This document shows positions 55,695 to 64,000 of a stretch of DNA of 64,000 nt, piece after piece. Under the pieces are notes generated by a model that saw only the letters and a program-made list of their open reading frames with translations, did not search any database and was not told the DNA's origin. Every line of letters begins with the position of its first letter. The stretch's first letter is position 1. The stretch is from contig JALHLV010000002.1 in the NCBI GenBank assembly GCA_022844405.1, forward strand, positions 124,001 through 188,000. The letters are read 5' to 3'. The DNA comes from Sphingomonadales bacterium (GTDB lineage Bacteria; Pseudomonadota; Alphaproteobacteria; SMXS01). Made by a program: the position numbers and the translations under genes.

Positions 55695-56180
55695 CTATTC
55701 GATGATGCAGGCGCCGACGGTGACCATGATGCCGGCGGATGCCGATCGCAGCGTGCCATCGCTGAGTTCCGCCACAACCAGGACGTCCTGGGTCCTGGAG
55801 AGCCGGACGCGCGTCGACACGCTCGCCTTCCCCGCCCGCGGGCCGAGCTCGAACTGGACGATGTTCGGCAACGGATTGAGCGGGGAGAAGACGGCGATCC
55901 GCCGCACGTGGTCGGCTTGGGTCATCGGGCTGTCGACGTCGATCGCGAGCGGAACGGAATTCCCGTTCTCGGCCAGGGGCGGCATCGTCAGGGAAATCCC
56001 GCCCGGCCGAAGCGGGCGGTCACCGAACGCCTCGGCGATGGCCGCCCGCATGTCGGCCGGCGCCGCGAAGGAGCGGATCGGCACCAGGGACACGAACAGG
56101 CAACCAACGCCGCCCAGCAGAACGCCACGGCGCGTCGTGCCGACAGGGCCAACCCAATAGCTTTCGCCGTCGTCAGCCAT
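55695..56180 (-). CDS. soxY: SoxY-like sulfur carrier with atypical C-terminus
   Basis: 161 residues: Tat signal (TTRRGVLLGGVGCLFVSL), SoxY Ig-like domain (VRRIAVFSPLNPLPNIVQFE) and the C-terminal carrier Cys. The usual GGCGG swinging arm is replaced by VTVGACIIE. The Cys is retained three residues from the end, so substrate carriage may persist, but docking to SoxB/SoxCD through GGCGG may not. Its start overlaps the soxX stop by 8 nt. Confidence 0.85.
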   Translation of the reverse strand: MADDGESYWVGPVGTTRRGVLLGGVGCLFVSLVPIRSFAAPADMRAAIAEAFGDRPLRPGGISLTMPPLAENGNSVPLAIDVDSPMTQADHVRRIAVFSPLNPLPNIVQFELGPRAGKASVSTRVRLSRTQDVLVVAELSDGTLRSASAGIMVTVGACIIE

Positions 56181-56622
56181 CCAATGCCGCCAAATATGCC
56201 ACCAGATCCTCGACCTGCCCCGAAGATAGGACGGGTTTGCCCTCGAGACCACGGGAGACCTGATTGAGGCCGTGGACCCGGTAATAGGCGGGCATGACCG
56301 TGTCCGGGTTGAGCCGCGACGCATCGACGATCCGCAGCCGGATCTGGCCGGGCGTGAGACGCGCGCCGACATCCGACAGCGCGGGTCCGACGTTGCCCTG
56401 GAACGGCACGTCCAGACCGGCCACGACGTGGCACAGGACACAGTGGCCGCCGTCGCGCGCCACGAAGGTCGCGCGACCTGCCTCGGGATCGCCGGGCATG
56501 CCGGTGAGCGAGTGGGGAATGGCGTCGCCCGAAAACCGATCGGGTGCGACCAGCGCGCGCTCGCCGCAGCCGGTTGCCGCGGCGGCCACTCCAAGCAGCA
56601 GGCAGGTTCCGAGCGCGCGCAT
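56173..56622 (-). CDS. soxX: SoxX, monohaem cytochrome c
   Basis: 149 residues: signal with lipobox-like Cys (LLLGVAAAATGC), haem motif CVLCH and a distal Met region (NPDTVMPAYYRV). Partner of SoxA. Start overlaps the fccB stop (TGATG). Confidence 0.88.
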   Translation of the reverse strand: MRALGTCLLLGVAAAATGCGERALVAPDRFSGDAIPHSLTGMPGDPEAGRATFVARDGGHCVLCHVVAGLDVPFQGNVGPALSDVGARLTPGQIRLRIVDASRLNPDTVMPAYYRVHGLNQVSRGLEGKPVLSSGQVEDLVAYLAALDG

Positions 56623-57884
56623 CAGCCGAAGGTTTCGCGGGTGATGGCGCGGAACCAGTCGAAGGCCTCCGCCGCCTCCGACGTGCGGCTGCGCGGATTC
56701 GGCGCGGCAGGGCTGACGCCACCGGCGCCGGGAACATCCGCCAGCACGCCGCCTTCGTTGCTGTAGACCCCGGAAATCGAAATCGCTTCGTCCGGGTCCA
56801 GATAGGAGTAGCAGGTGTTGACGAGAACCGTCGGCTCGGGACTCATGCCGCGCAGCAGGCGCGCCACCTGAACGGCGCAGACCTTGGCCTGCATGTTGGC
56901 GGTGAACGCCGACTTGGGCATCGGCGCCGCGATGGTGGCGTCGCCGATCACATGGATACCGGGCTGAAGCGACGATTCGAACGCCACGGCATTGACCGGG
57001 CACCATCCGGTCGAATCGGCCACCCCTGCCCGCGCCGCGATCTCGCCGGCCTTCTGCGGCGGGATGACATTAGCGACATCGGCACGGATCCGTTCGAAGT
57101 CCGTTTCCAAAGTCATGGCGCCGGCATCGACCCGCGACACCCGACCGCCATCGGACGCCCCGCGCCATTCCAGCACGCCGCCATAGCGCGCCGCCCATTC
57201 GGCCTGGAACAAGGGCTGCTTCGAGAAGTCGTCCTTGGCATCGAGGACCAGCAGCTTGGCGCGAGGTTTGCGGTTCCTGAGATAATGGGCGATCAGGCTG
57301 GCACGCTCATACGGGCCGGGCGGGCAGCGAAACGGCGCGCGGGGCACCGATATGACGACGAGTCCGCCGTCCTCCATGGCCTCGAGCTGCCGGCGCAGCA
57401 GAAGCGTCTGTTCGCCGGCCTTCCAGGCATGGGGCATAGCCTCGGCGGCGGCGGACCCGTACCCTTCGAGGGCGCTCCAGTCGATATCGATCCCGGGTGA
57501 AAGGATGAGCCGGTCATACCGCAAGGTCGAGCCACCGGCCAGCGCGACGGTTCGGGCCGCGGCATCCACGTCCGTCGCGCGGTCGTGGACGATGTCGATG
57601 CCCTCGCGGGCCAGCGCCTGGTAGCCGAACCGCTGGGCCGCAAGATCGCGCGCAGCAACGATCACCAGATTGCTCAGCGGGCAGGACGTAAACGTCCTGT
57701 TCGGCTCGACCAGGGTAACCTTCACCTCCGGTGCCAGGCGCTTGATGAAACGGGCGGCCGTCGCGCCGCCATAGCCACCTCCCACCACGACCACACGCGC
57801 CGAGTTGCCAGCGGCAAAGCTCGGCATGGCGGCGAGGGCCGCCAACCCGGCGATCACCGCGCGTCGGTCGGGGCGCGCAGCCAT
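56622..57884 (-). CDS. fccB: Flavocytochrome c sulfide dehydrogenase flavin subunit (FccB/SoxF)
   Basis: 420 residues: Tat-like signal (DRRAVIAGLAALAAMP), FAD-binding VVVVGGGYGGATAARFIKRL, and the redox Cys motif FTSCPLSNLVI with a second Cys in FRCPPGPYERA, as in FccB/SoxF. Oxidises sulfide to sulfur/polysulfide, passing electrons to a cytochrome c. Immediately downstream of the cytochrome gene. Confidence 0.93.
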   Translation of the reverse strand: MAARPDRRAVIAGLAALAAMPSFAAGNSARVVVVGGGYGGATAARFIKRLAPEVKVTLVEPNRTFTSCPLSNLVIVAARDLAAQRFGYQALAREGIDIVHDRATDVDAAARTVALAGGSTLRYDRLILSPGIDIDWSALEGYGSAAAEAMPHAWKAGEQTLLLRRQLEAMEDGGLVVISVPRAPFRCPPGPYERASLIAHYLRNRKPRAKLLVLDAKDDFSKQPLFQAEWAARYGGVLEWRGASDGGRVSRVDAGAMTLETDFERIRADVANVIPPQKAGEIAARAGVADSTGWCPVNAVAFESSLQPGIHVIGDATIAAPMPKSAFTANMQAKVCAVQVARLLRGMSPEPTVLVNTCYSYLDPDEAISISGVYSNEGGVLADVPGAGGVSPAAPNPRSRTSEAAEAFDWFRAITRETFG

Positions 57885-57885
57885 G

Positions 57886-58221
57886 CTAGCGGCCCTCGCG
57901 CGCCGCCAGATAGGCGGCGATCATCCGGATTTGCGCCTCGGAGTAGCCGCGGGAGATACGGTGCATGACGGAGGAGCCCGCCGCGTCGGCCTTGTAGGCC
58001 ATGAGCAAAGACTGGATCTCGTCGGCGCTCCTGGTGTCGAGGCCGACGATCGCGTCGCCGCCCTTGCCGTGACAGCCGCCACATGCCGCGGCCATCGTCG
58101 CCGCCTTGCCTAACTCGGGGGACTCCAAAACACCGCTCTCTGCTTGCTTTTCCGTCCAGCCGAAGGCGATCAGGACCGCGGCGGCGGTCATGAGGCAAAC
58201 TTTGCGGGCGGCCGCGATCAC
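57886..58221 (-). CDS. Monohaem cytochrome c (FccA/SoxE-like)
   Basis: 111 residues: signal peptide, CGGCH haem motif and a downstream Met (SSVMHRISRGYSEAQIRMIA) as sixth ligand. Its place between fccB and the molybdenum hydroxylase leaves two readings: haem partner of FccB, or electron acceptor of the hydroxylase. The ATG overlaps the hydroxylase stop (ATGA), so all are coupled. Confidence 0.87.
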   Translation of the reverse strand: MIAAARKVCLMTAAAVLIAFGWTEKQAESGVLESPELGKAATMAAACGGCHGKGGDAIVGLDTRSADEIQSLLMAYKADAAGSSVMHRISRGYSEAQIRMIAAYLAAREGR

Positions 58222-60404
58222 AGCTCTCTCAGGTTCTGGTCCTTGATCGGCAGGTGGCGCACGCGCTTGCCGGTGGCGGCGAAGATGGCATTGAGCACCG
58301 CCGGCGCGGCGACGGCGATCGTCGGCTCGCCAACACCGCCCCAGAAACCGCCGGACGGCATCACGATGGTCTCCACCAGCGGCATGTGCTCGATCCGCAT
58401 CGAGTTGTAGGTGTCGAAGTTACGCTCCTGCACCTTGCCGCCCACGAAGGTGATCTCCTGGAACAGCATGGCCGAGAGACCGTAGACGAACGACCCCTCG
58501 ACCTGCGCCTCGATCTGCTGCGGGTTCACCGCCATGCCGGGGTCGGTCGCCGCGACGATCCGCTGGATCTTGAGCTTGCCGTCCTTGTCCACCGTGACCT
58601 CGGCGCAGGCCGCGGTGTAGGCGCCGAACGAATAGAAGGCGCTGAGCCCGCGGTGGACGCCGTCGTCCTTGCCCCAGCCGCTCTTTTCCGCAGCCGCCTT
58701 CAGCACCGCCTGCAATTCGGGCGAGTCCTTCATGTACGCAAGACGGAACTCGAGCTTGTCCCGGCCCGCCGCATGCGCGAACTCATCGAGCGCGCAGTCG
58801 AGATAGATCGCGTTCTGGTTCGCGTTGACCCCGCGCCAGAAGCCGGGCCGGACGGGCGGGTTGCGCATGGCATGATCGACGAGCAGGTTGGGGAAGGTGT
58901 ATTTCAGCGCCTGCGTCTCCATGCCGGGCGCCAGATCGGCGGGCGCCAGGCCCTGCATCGTGACCATGTCGAGCCCGTCCTTCAGCGCCTCGGGCCGGAG
59001 CGCGGCCAGGATCGACTGCCCGGCGATCCTGATGTGCAGGCCGGTCAGATTGCCATCCGCGTCGAGCGCGCCCCGGATCAACGCACGCGACGTCGGATGG
59101 TAGAAGCCGTGCTCCATGTCCTCTTCTCGGCTCCACAGCAGCTTGACCGGCGTGCCGGGCATCGACATGGCGATCTTCACGGCCTGACTGACATGGTCGC
59201 CGCTGCTGCTGCCCCGGCGGCCGAAGCCGCCGCCGAGATGCAGTTTGTAGACATCGCACTTCTCGACCGGCAGTTCGGCGGCCTCCGCCACGGAGGCGAG
59301 CGCCGACATGCCATCCTGGGTCGGCACCCATGCCTTGCAGGAGTCCTTGGTCCAGACCACCGTCGCGTTCATCGGCTCCATGCAGGCATGGTTCTGATGC
59401 GGCACCCGGTAGGTCGCCTCGACGATCTTCGCCGCCTTGGCGAACGCCGCCTCGACGTCGCCGCGCTTGTGGCCGACGAAGGCATCGCTCGCGCGCAGGC
59501 CCTTCTCCAGCTCCGCCTCGAAGTCGGCGCTGTTGTAGGGCGTGCCGCCTTGCCACTCGATGGGCAGCGCCTCGAGCGCCGAATTCGCCTGCCACCAGGT
59601 ATCGGCGACGACGGCGACGGCATCGTCATGGACGGCGAGCACCTTCCTGACGCCCGGCATCTTCATCACCGCGGCCTGGTCGAAGCTCTTCAGCTTGCCG
59701 CCGCGCACCGGGCACGCCTTGATCGAGGCGTTGAGCATGCCGTCGAGCTTGACGTCGGCGCCGTAGATCTGCGCGCCGGTCAGCTTGTCCGCCGTGTCGA
59801 GGCGCTTGACCGGCTTGCCGGCGATGGTCCACGTCGAGGGATCCTTGAGCGGCACCTTGGTGGGCGGCGCCAGCTTGGCCGCATCTTCGGCCACGGCGCC
59901 GAAGGTGACGGTCCGGCCCGTGGGGCCATGGGTGATCACGCTGTCCTTGGCCGTGCATTCGCCGGCGGGCACCTTCCACCGGGCGGCCGCCGCTTCGATC
60001 AGCATGATGCGGGCCGCCGCGCCGCCCTCGCGGACATATTGGTGGCTGTTGCGGATGCCCCGGCTGCCGCCCGTGAGCATTTCGCCCCAGACCTTGTCGC
60101 GCGCCAGATTCGTGCCCGGCGTGGGGTACTCAGTGACCACCTTGGACCAGTCGCAGTGCAGTTCCTCGGCGACCAGCTGGGCCAGACCCGTCAGCGTGCC
60201 CTGGCCCATTTCCGAGCGGGCGATCCGGATCGTGACCACATCGTCGCGGCCGATATGAACCCAGGCGTTCACCTCCGGCGCCGTGCCGGCGTCCTTCGCC
60301 AGCGCCGGCCCGAAGCCGCCCATGAAGCTGATGGTGAGCCCGGCGCCGGCGACACCCACGCCGATCATGAAGCCGCGGCGGGAGAGGCTTGTCATCTCGT
60401 TCAT
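58218..60404 (-). CDS. Molybdopterin-binding hydroxylase large subunit (IorB-like, Tat-exported)
   Basis: 728 residues: Tat motif SLSRRGFMIGVGVAGAG, then xanthine-dehydrogenase-family Moco domains with GRSEMGQGTLTGLAQLV-type motif (ARSEMGQG), GGGFGRRG and the distal GVGEPTIAVAAPA with the catalytic Glu. The organisation is that of isoquinoline/aldehyde oxidoreductase large subunits without FAD. Periplasmic hydroxylation of an N-heterocycle or aldehyde is likely. Overlaps IorA-like stop by ATGA. Confidence 0.9.
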   Translation of the reverse strand: MNEMTSLSRRGFMIGVGVAGAGLTISFMGGFGPALAKDAGTAPEVNAWVHIGRDDVVTIRIARSEMGQGTLTGLAQLVAEELHCDWSKVVTEYPTPGTNLARDKVWGEMLTGGSRGIRNSHQYVREGGAAARIMLIEAAAARWKVPAGECTAKDSVITHGPTGRTVTFGAVAEDAAKLAPPTKVPLKDPSTWTIAGKPVKRLDTADKLTGAQIYGADVKLDGMLNASIKACPVRGGKLKSFDQAAVMKMPGVRKVLAVHDDAVAVVADTWWQANSALEALPIEWQGGTPYNSADFEAELEKGLRASDAFVGHKRGDVEAAFAKAAKIVEATYRVPHQNHACMEPMNATVVWTKDSCKAWVPTQDGMSALASVAEAAELPVEKCDVYKLHLGGGFGRRGSSSGDHVSQAVKIAMSMPGTPVKLLWSREEDMEHGFYHPTSRALIRGALDADGNLTGLHIRIAGQSILAALRPEALKDGLDMVTMQGLAPADLAPGMETQALKYTFPNLLVDHAMRNPPVRPGFWRGVNANQNAIYLDCALDEFAHAAGRDKLEFRLAYMKDSPELQAVLKAAAEKSGWGKDDGVHRGLSAFYSFGAYTAACAEVTVDKDGKLKIQRIVAATDPGMAVNPQQIEAQVEGSFVYGLSAMLFQEITFVGGKVQERNFDTYNSMRIEHMPLVETIVMPSGGFWGGVGEPTIAVAAPAVLNAIFAATGKRVRHLPIKDQNLREL

Positions 60405-60871
60405 GCCGGTTCTCCCGCGGATGTCTTGGTCTTGGCCAGGTGAATGCCCTTGCGCACGCGCGCCAGGGTGCCGCAACGGCAGATATTGGTGATCTCCAGG
60501 TCGATGTCCTCGTCGCTGGGATCGGGGTTGTGGTTGAGCATCCCGGCGACCGCCATGATCATCCCGGGCTGGCAATAGCCGCATTGCGGAATGTCCAGTT
60601 CCGCCCAGGCCTGCTGGACCGGGTGACGGCTGTCTTTCGACAGTCCCTCGATGGTGGTGATCTCCTCGCCTTCGTTGACGGCGGCCAGCCGATGGACGCA
60701 GGAGCGGACGGATCGGCCCGCGATATGTACCGTGCAGGCGCCGCATTGCGCGACTCCGCATCCATATTTCGTGCCCGTGAGACCGAGCTGCTCACGCAGC
60801 ACCCAAAGAAGCGGCGTATTCTCGTCGGCATCGACCTCGACGGCCTGCCCGTTCACCCTGAGTTTTTTCAT
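60401..60871 (-). CDS. [2Fe-2S] small subunit of molybdenum hydroxylase (IorA-like)
   Basis: 156 residues with two [2Fe-2S] clusters: plant-type CGVAQCGACTVH and C-terminal CGYCQPGM...CRCGT. ATG 60871 has AGAGGA 5 nt upstream. It hands electrons from the Moco to a downstream cytochrome, as in IorAB-type enzymes. First gene of the operon ending in soxA. Confidence 0.93.
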   Translation of the reverse strand: MKKLRVNGQAVEVDADENTPLLWVLREQLGLTGTKYGCGVAQCGACTVHIAGRSVRSCVHRLAAVNEGEEITTIEGLSKDSRHPVQQAWAELDIPQCGYCQPGMIMAVAGMLNHNPDPSDEDIDLEITNICRCGTLARVRKGIHLAKTKTSAGEPA

Positions 60872-61054
60872 CGCTGTCCTCTCGCAAGCTGCCACATCCA
60901 AGATAGCCGATCCTACACGATCGCCAAAGCGTCGGCTGTAATGTTCTGGCAATCAGAGTGTATCGAATAAGTCACCGTGCGGAAATGAGAACAGGGGACT
61001 TCAGCATGAGAGGGGGTCGCTCCAGGCTGCGTCCGCCGCCTTCCAAGCTCGCCG

Positions 61055-61213
61055 TCAGTGGCTCATGTTGCGCATCTGCTCCTGTACGGAGTTGATCTTG
61101 CGGTCCCGTTCGGCGGCCTCGCGCGACTTGTCGCTGGTGGCGGCCGTCGGCGCGCTGTCGGACTGGCACGCGGCCAGCAGGACGGCGGCGATCGCGAACC
61201 ATAGGCGTTTCAC
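61055..61213 (-). CDS. Small lipoprotein
   Basis: 52 residues from GTG 61213 with a GGAGGAG site 4 nt upstream: KRLWFAIAAVLLAACQSDSA, a clear lipobox (LAAC), then a charged helical tail (KSREAAERDRKINSVQEQMR) ending NMSH. Predicted to be lipid-anchored in the envelope; function unknown. Too short for many gene finders. Confidence 0.75.
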   Translation of the reverse strand: MKRLWFAIAAVLLAACQSDSAPTAATSDKSREAAERDRKINSVQEQMRNMSH

Positions 61214-61340
61214 TGGCTCCTCCCCGGCATTGGACGGTTCATTATAGCGCGAACGCGCGAGCGTTGCGCGCCCGGCGGCAAGAAACTAGCATGGGTGCTG
61301 AAAACGGCCGCCGCCCGGGCGCGGCGCAAGGGAACGTCGG

Positions 61341-62552
61341 ATGACCCGCACCATCTTCATCAACGCCACCCTGCTCGACGGCGAGAACCCGGCCCGCAAG
61401 GGCGCAACCGTCGTCGTCGAAGGCGGGCGCATTGCCGCCACCACGCCGGTGCCGCCGCGCGACGGCGACTCGGTCGTCGATCTCGGGGGCCGCACGCTGA
61501 TGCCGGGCATGGTCTCAGGCCACTACCACGCGGTCTATGGCCGGCCCGGCGGCAAGCCCGGCTACACCCGCGACGCCGATCCCGTCCAGCAGGCCTACTG
61601 GGCGCTGGGCAACGCGCAAGTCGCGCTGCGCGCCGGGGTGACCAGCGTGGTCGGCGCCGCGACCTTCGACACCATCGATGCGACCTTGGCCGCCAGCATC
61701 GACGCCGGCGACGTGCTCGGCCCGCGCTTCGTGCCGGCGAGCCGGGCGCTGTCGCCGACGGTCAAGGACAACAGCGGACAGATCATCTCCCACGTCCTGC
61801 AATGCGACGGGCCGGAAGCGTTCCGGCGCGGCGCGCTGCTGGAGATCGGGCGGGGCGCGAAGGTCGTCAAGATCTTCGCCGGCGAGGGCCACGGCCAGTT
61901 CGTCGGCCGCGACATGACAGACGCCGAGCTGCGCGCCGCCGTCGATGCCGCCCACGAACACGGCGTGCGTACCCGCGCCCATGTGGCCGGCCGCGACAAC
62001 GTGCTGCGGTGCGCCCAGGTGGGCGTCGACATCCTCGACCACGCGGACGGCCTGGACGACGCCTGCATCGACGCCATCGCCGAGGCCGGCGCGTTCATGG
62101 TGCCCAGCATCTACCTGCCGTTCGTGGCGCTCCGGAACGGCGGCAAGGGCGGCTCGGGCTATTTCGACCAGGCGAGCCTGGATCACAGCTGCGCCATGCT
62201 GGGGCGCGCGATCGAGGCCGGCGTGAAGCTGGTGCCCGGCGACGATTATGGCGCGGCGGAGCTGCCGCACGGCACCTATGCGAAGGAGCTGACGTGTTAC
62301 GTGGACTATGCCGGCATCGATCCGCTCGAGGTCATCCGGTGGGCGACCCGGAACGGCGGCGTCATGACCGGCATCGCCGACCTGGGTACCATCGCGCCGG
62401 GGAAGCTCGCCGACATGCTCGTCGTCGATGGCGATCCGTCGGCCGACATCGCCCTGCTGTCGCGGTCCGAGCGCCTGGTCGCGGTAATCAAGGACGGCAA
62501 GGTGGTCAGCGGCAACCTGCAGGCGCGTCAGGGGCAGCCCGCGCTGGCCTGA
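61341..62552 (+). CDS. Amidohydrolase-superfamily metal-dependent hydrolase
   Basis: 403 residues: metal motif GHYHA, Lys in KVVKIFAGEG, His in TRAHVAG, Asp in GDDYGA and the C-terminal IAPGKLADMLVVDGDP typical of imidazolonepropionase/prolidase-like amidohydrolases. Substrate unknown. AAGGGAA precedes the ATG. It lies 116 nt before the Rieske oxygenase and may share its pathway. Confidence 0.88.
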   Translation: MTRTIFINATLLDGENPARKGATVVVEGGRIAATTPVPPRDGDSVVDLGGRTLMPGMVSGHYHAVYGRPGGKPGYTRDADPVQQAYWALGNAQVALRAGVTSVVGAATFDTIDATLAASIDAGDVLGPRFVPASRALSPTVKDNSGQIISHVLQCDGPEAFRRGALLEIGRGAKVVKIFAGEGHGQFVGRDMTDAELRAAVDAAHEHGVRTRAHVAGRDNVLRCAQVGVDILDHADGLDDACIDAIAEAGAFMVPSIYLPFVALRNGGKGGSGYFDQASLDHSCAMLGRAIEAGVKLVPGDDYGAAELPHGTYAKELTCYVDYAGIDPLEVIRWATRNGGVMTGIADLGTIAPGKLADMLVVDGDPSADIALLSRSERLVAVIKDGKVVSGNLQARQGQPALA

Positions 62553-62668
62553 TCACGAGCGAGGTGCCGATCTTTGTCAAATGACCAATTATTCGCTGTC
62601 AGGGATCGCCGCCTCCGCTAAAATGCGGCGCGGGCCTCGCGGCGCCGAAGGCATGGCAGGAGACGACG

Positions 62669-63994
62669 ATGGACGGACTTGAACCTGTGGAAACGGGCGA
62701 CGGGCAGCTCGGCAAGACCGTTGGCGTGGCGCTGCGCGGCGATCCGATCACCAGCGACGAATACATTTCGGGCGAGTTCATGCACCGCGAGATGGACATG
62801 GTCTGGGCCAAGGTCTGGAACGTCGGCGGCATCGCTGCCGAGATTCCCCAGCCCGGCGACTACGTCACCCACCAGCTCGGCCGCGAATCCATCCTGATGG
62901 TCCGGCAGGACGACGGTGCGGTGAAAGCATTCTTCAACGTCTGCCAGCACCGCGGCAACCGGCTGGTCTATGGCGACGGCGGATCGACCGAGACGTTCAG
63001 CTGCGTCTATCACGGCTGGACGTTCGCGCGCGACGGCGAGCTCATCCAGGCACAGGACCGCGAGGATTTCCGCCGCGGCGATCCCTGCGGCAAGCTGAAC
63101 CTGGTCGAGATGCCCTGCGAGGTCTGGGCCGGCTTCATCTGGTACAACATGGACCCGGACTGCAAGCCGCTCGACGTCTTCCTGGGCGGCGTGAAGGCTG
63201 AGCTGGACGGCTATCAGATCGACAAGATGACACGGGTGTTCTACCGGGTCACGGAAGCGCCGTTCAACTACAAGTGCATCCACGACAATTTCTGCGAATC
63301 CTACCACCTGCCGACTCTGCATCCGCAGATCGGCAGCTACGTGGACGACGACTACAGGAACACCCAGTTCATCATGTACCGGGAAGGCCACAACCTGATG
63401 AAGATGAAGGGCGCCCTGCCTTCCATGCGCGACGCCGGCGGCATCAGCGAGACGCTGGCCAACGAGATGCGCGAATGGGAGCTGAATCCCGCCGAGTTCC
63501 GGGACAAGCCGCGCGAGGTGCGCGCCGCGCTCCAGCGGCAGAAGCGCAAGCTGGGGCCGCAGCGGAACCTCGGCCACTTCCTCGACCTGGAGGACGGCCA
63601 GCTCACCGACGCCCATCACTTCAACATCTTCCCTGGCACCACGATGACCATGCAATCACCGATGATGCTGGGCTTCCAGCGGGCCGAGCCGCATCCGACC
63701 GACCCGAACAAGTGCATATTCGAGCATTGGCGGTTCTCGCACCCGACCCATGACGGCCGCGACATCGTGACGCCGATCGGCGTGTTTCCCTTCCGCGAGG
63801 CCGAGCGCGAGGTGATCCCGTTCGGCGAAGGCTCCATGGGCAGCGTATCGGACCAGGACCTCTATGCCTGCTCCGGCCAGCAGCTGGGCTTCCATTCGCG
63901 GGGCTTCCGCAACGCCTACCTGGCCGACCAGGAAGACCGGGTGCAACAGTTCCACGAGATGCTGCACGACTACATGGACGGGAAGCTGCCCTGA
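62669..63994 (+). CDS. Rieske non-haem iron oxygenase, alpha subunit
   Basis: 441 residues: Rieske [2Fe-2S] ligands in FNVCQHRGN and CVYHGWTF, and the mononuclear iron site in HDNFCESYHLPTLHP. Typical ring-hydroxylating or related mono-oxygenase large subunit. No small subunit or reductase is seen before the window edge. With the amidohydrolase it suggests degradation of an aromatic or amine compound. Confidence 0.92.
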   Translation: MDGLEPVETGDGQLGKTVGVALRGDPITSDEYISGEFMHREMDMVWAKVWNVGGIAAEIPQPGDYVTHQLGRESILMVRQDDGAVKAFFNVCQHRGNRLVYGDGGSTETFSCVYHGWTFARDGELIQAQDREDFRRGDPCGKLNLVEMPCEVWAGFIWYNMDPDCKPLDVFLGGVKAELDGYQIDKMTRVFYRVTEAPFNYKCIHDNFCESYHLPTLHPQIGSYVDDDYRNTQFIMYREGHNLMKMKGALPSMRDAGGISETLANEMREWELNPAEFRDKPREVRAALQRQKRKLGPQRNLGHFLDLEDGQLTDAHHFNIFPGTTMTMQSPMMLGFQRAEPHPTDPNKCIFEHWRFSHPTHDGRDIVTPIGVFPFREAEREVIPFGEGSMGSVSDQDLYACSGQQLGFHSRGFRNAYLADQEDRVQQFHEMLHDYMDGKLP

Positions 63995-64000
63995 GGCAGC

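Noticed and set aside
58254-60443. Very long open frame antisense to the molybdenum hydroxylase (and similar frames such as 4247-6082 minus and 23757-25214 minus)
   Set aside because: High-GC shadow frames; composition is His/Arg/Gly-rich without domains and the opposite strand encodes a clear enzyme.
62570-62600. Fourth operator-like site upstream of the Rieske gene (GTCAAATGACCAATTATT)
   Set aside because: Only the TCAA half aligns with sites A-C; the YTGGTTRRTTG core is missing.
1-64000. CRISPR arrays, rRNA operons, replication origin
   Set aside because: No regularly spaced repeats, rRNA sequence or DnaA-box clusters were noticed.

Overview
The window looks like about 64 kb of chromosome from a GC-rich alphaproteobacterium. 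Supporting signs are the block rnd-lptC-lptA-lptB-rpoN-hpf-ptsN, a GST-fold protein whose tail resembles the FtsZ-binding FzlA, an NDUFA9-like protein, an hsp20-DUF1150 pair and the translation block thrS-infC / rpmI-rplT-pheS-pheT. The species cannot be named from sequence alone.

Layout. 1-9 kb: the 5' part of a Fic-type gene with a palindromic operator, an amino-acid permease, a DksA/TraR zinc-finger protein, a host-attachment-type protein, a membrane protein, a ModA-like binding protein, a class I glutamine amidotransferase, a Sel1/SPOR protein, and hsp20-DUF1150 behind a sigma-32-like promoter and a ROSE-like RNA thermometer. 8-14 kb: envelope/nitrogen block and tRNA-Leu. 14-23 kb: housekeeping enzymes (epimerases, FzlA-like protein, QueG, glycosyltransferase, M48 protease) and a GIY-YIG gene inside 32-nt inverted repeats. 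23-33.5 kb: translation block, with infC apparently starting at AUA, then a vapB antitoxin whose vapC toxin is reduced to a stub, and lepA.

34-44.4 kb is the most unusual part: a compact selenocysteine island, visibly less GC-rich than its surroundings. It holds selA, selB, selD and tRNA-Sec (selC), plus at least four genes read through in-frame TGA: SelD itself (Sec18), a CxxU AhpD-like protein, a UGSC-motif protein, and a GrdB/PrdB-like reductase subunit with a UxxC motif. A thioredoxin-domain protein of unknown function sits between selC and the last two. Stop-codon-based gene calling splits all four selenoproteins. Three of the four have a hairpin with an AGTTT apical loop 3' of the TGA. 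No formate dehydrogenase is present, so the Sec machinery here appears to serve a redox module made of these proteins.

44.4-53 kb is a catabolic cluster (TetR regulator, TonB receptor, [3Fe-4S] ferredoxin, two P450s, SDR, barrel-like protein). It has a repeated operator-like motif and is joined to the selenium island by a scrap zone holding P450 and helicase remnants. 53-64 kb: a DUF6880-type protein, an incomplete sox cluster (soxA-Z-Y-X, fccB, cytochrome c; no soxB or soxCD) translationally coupled to a Tat-exported molybdenum hydroxylase, a small lipoprotein, an amidohydrolase and a Rieske oxygenase.
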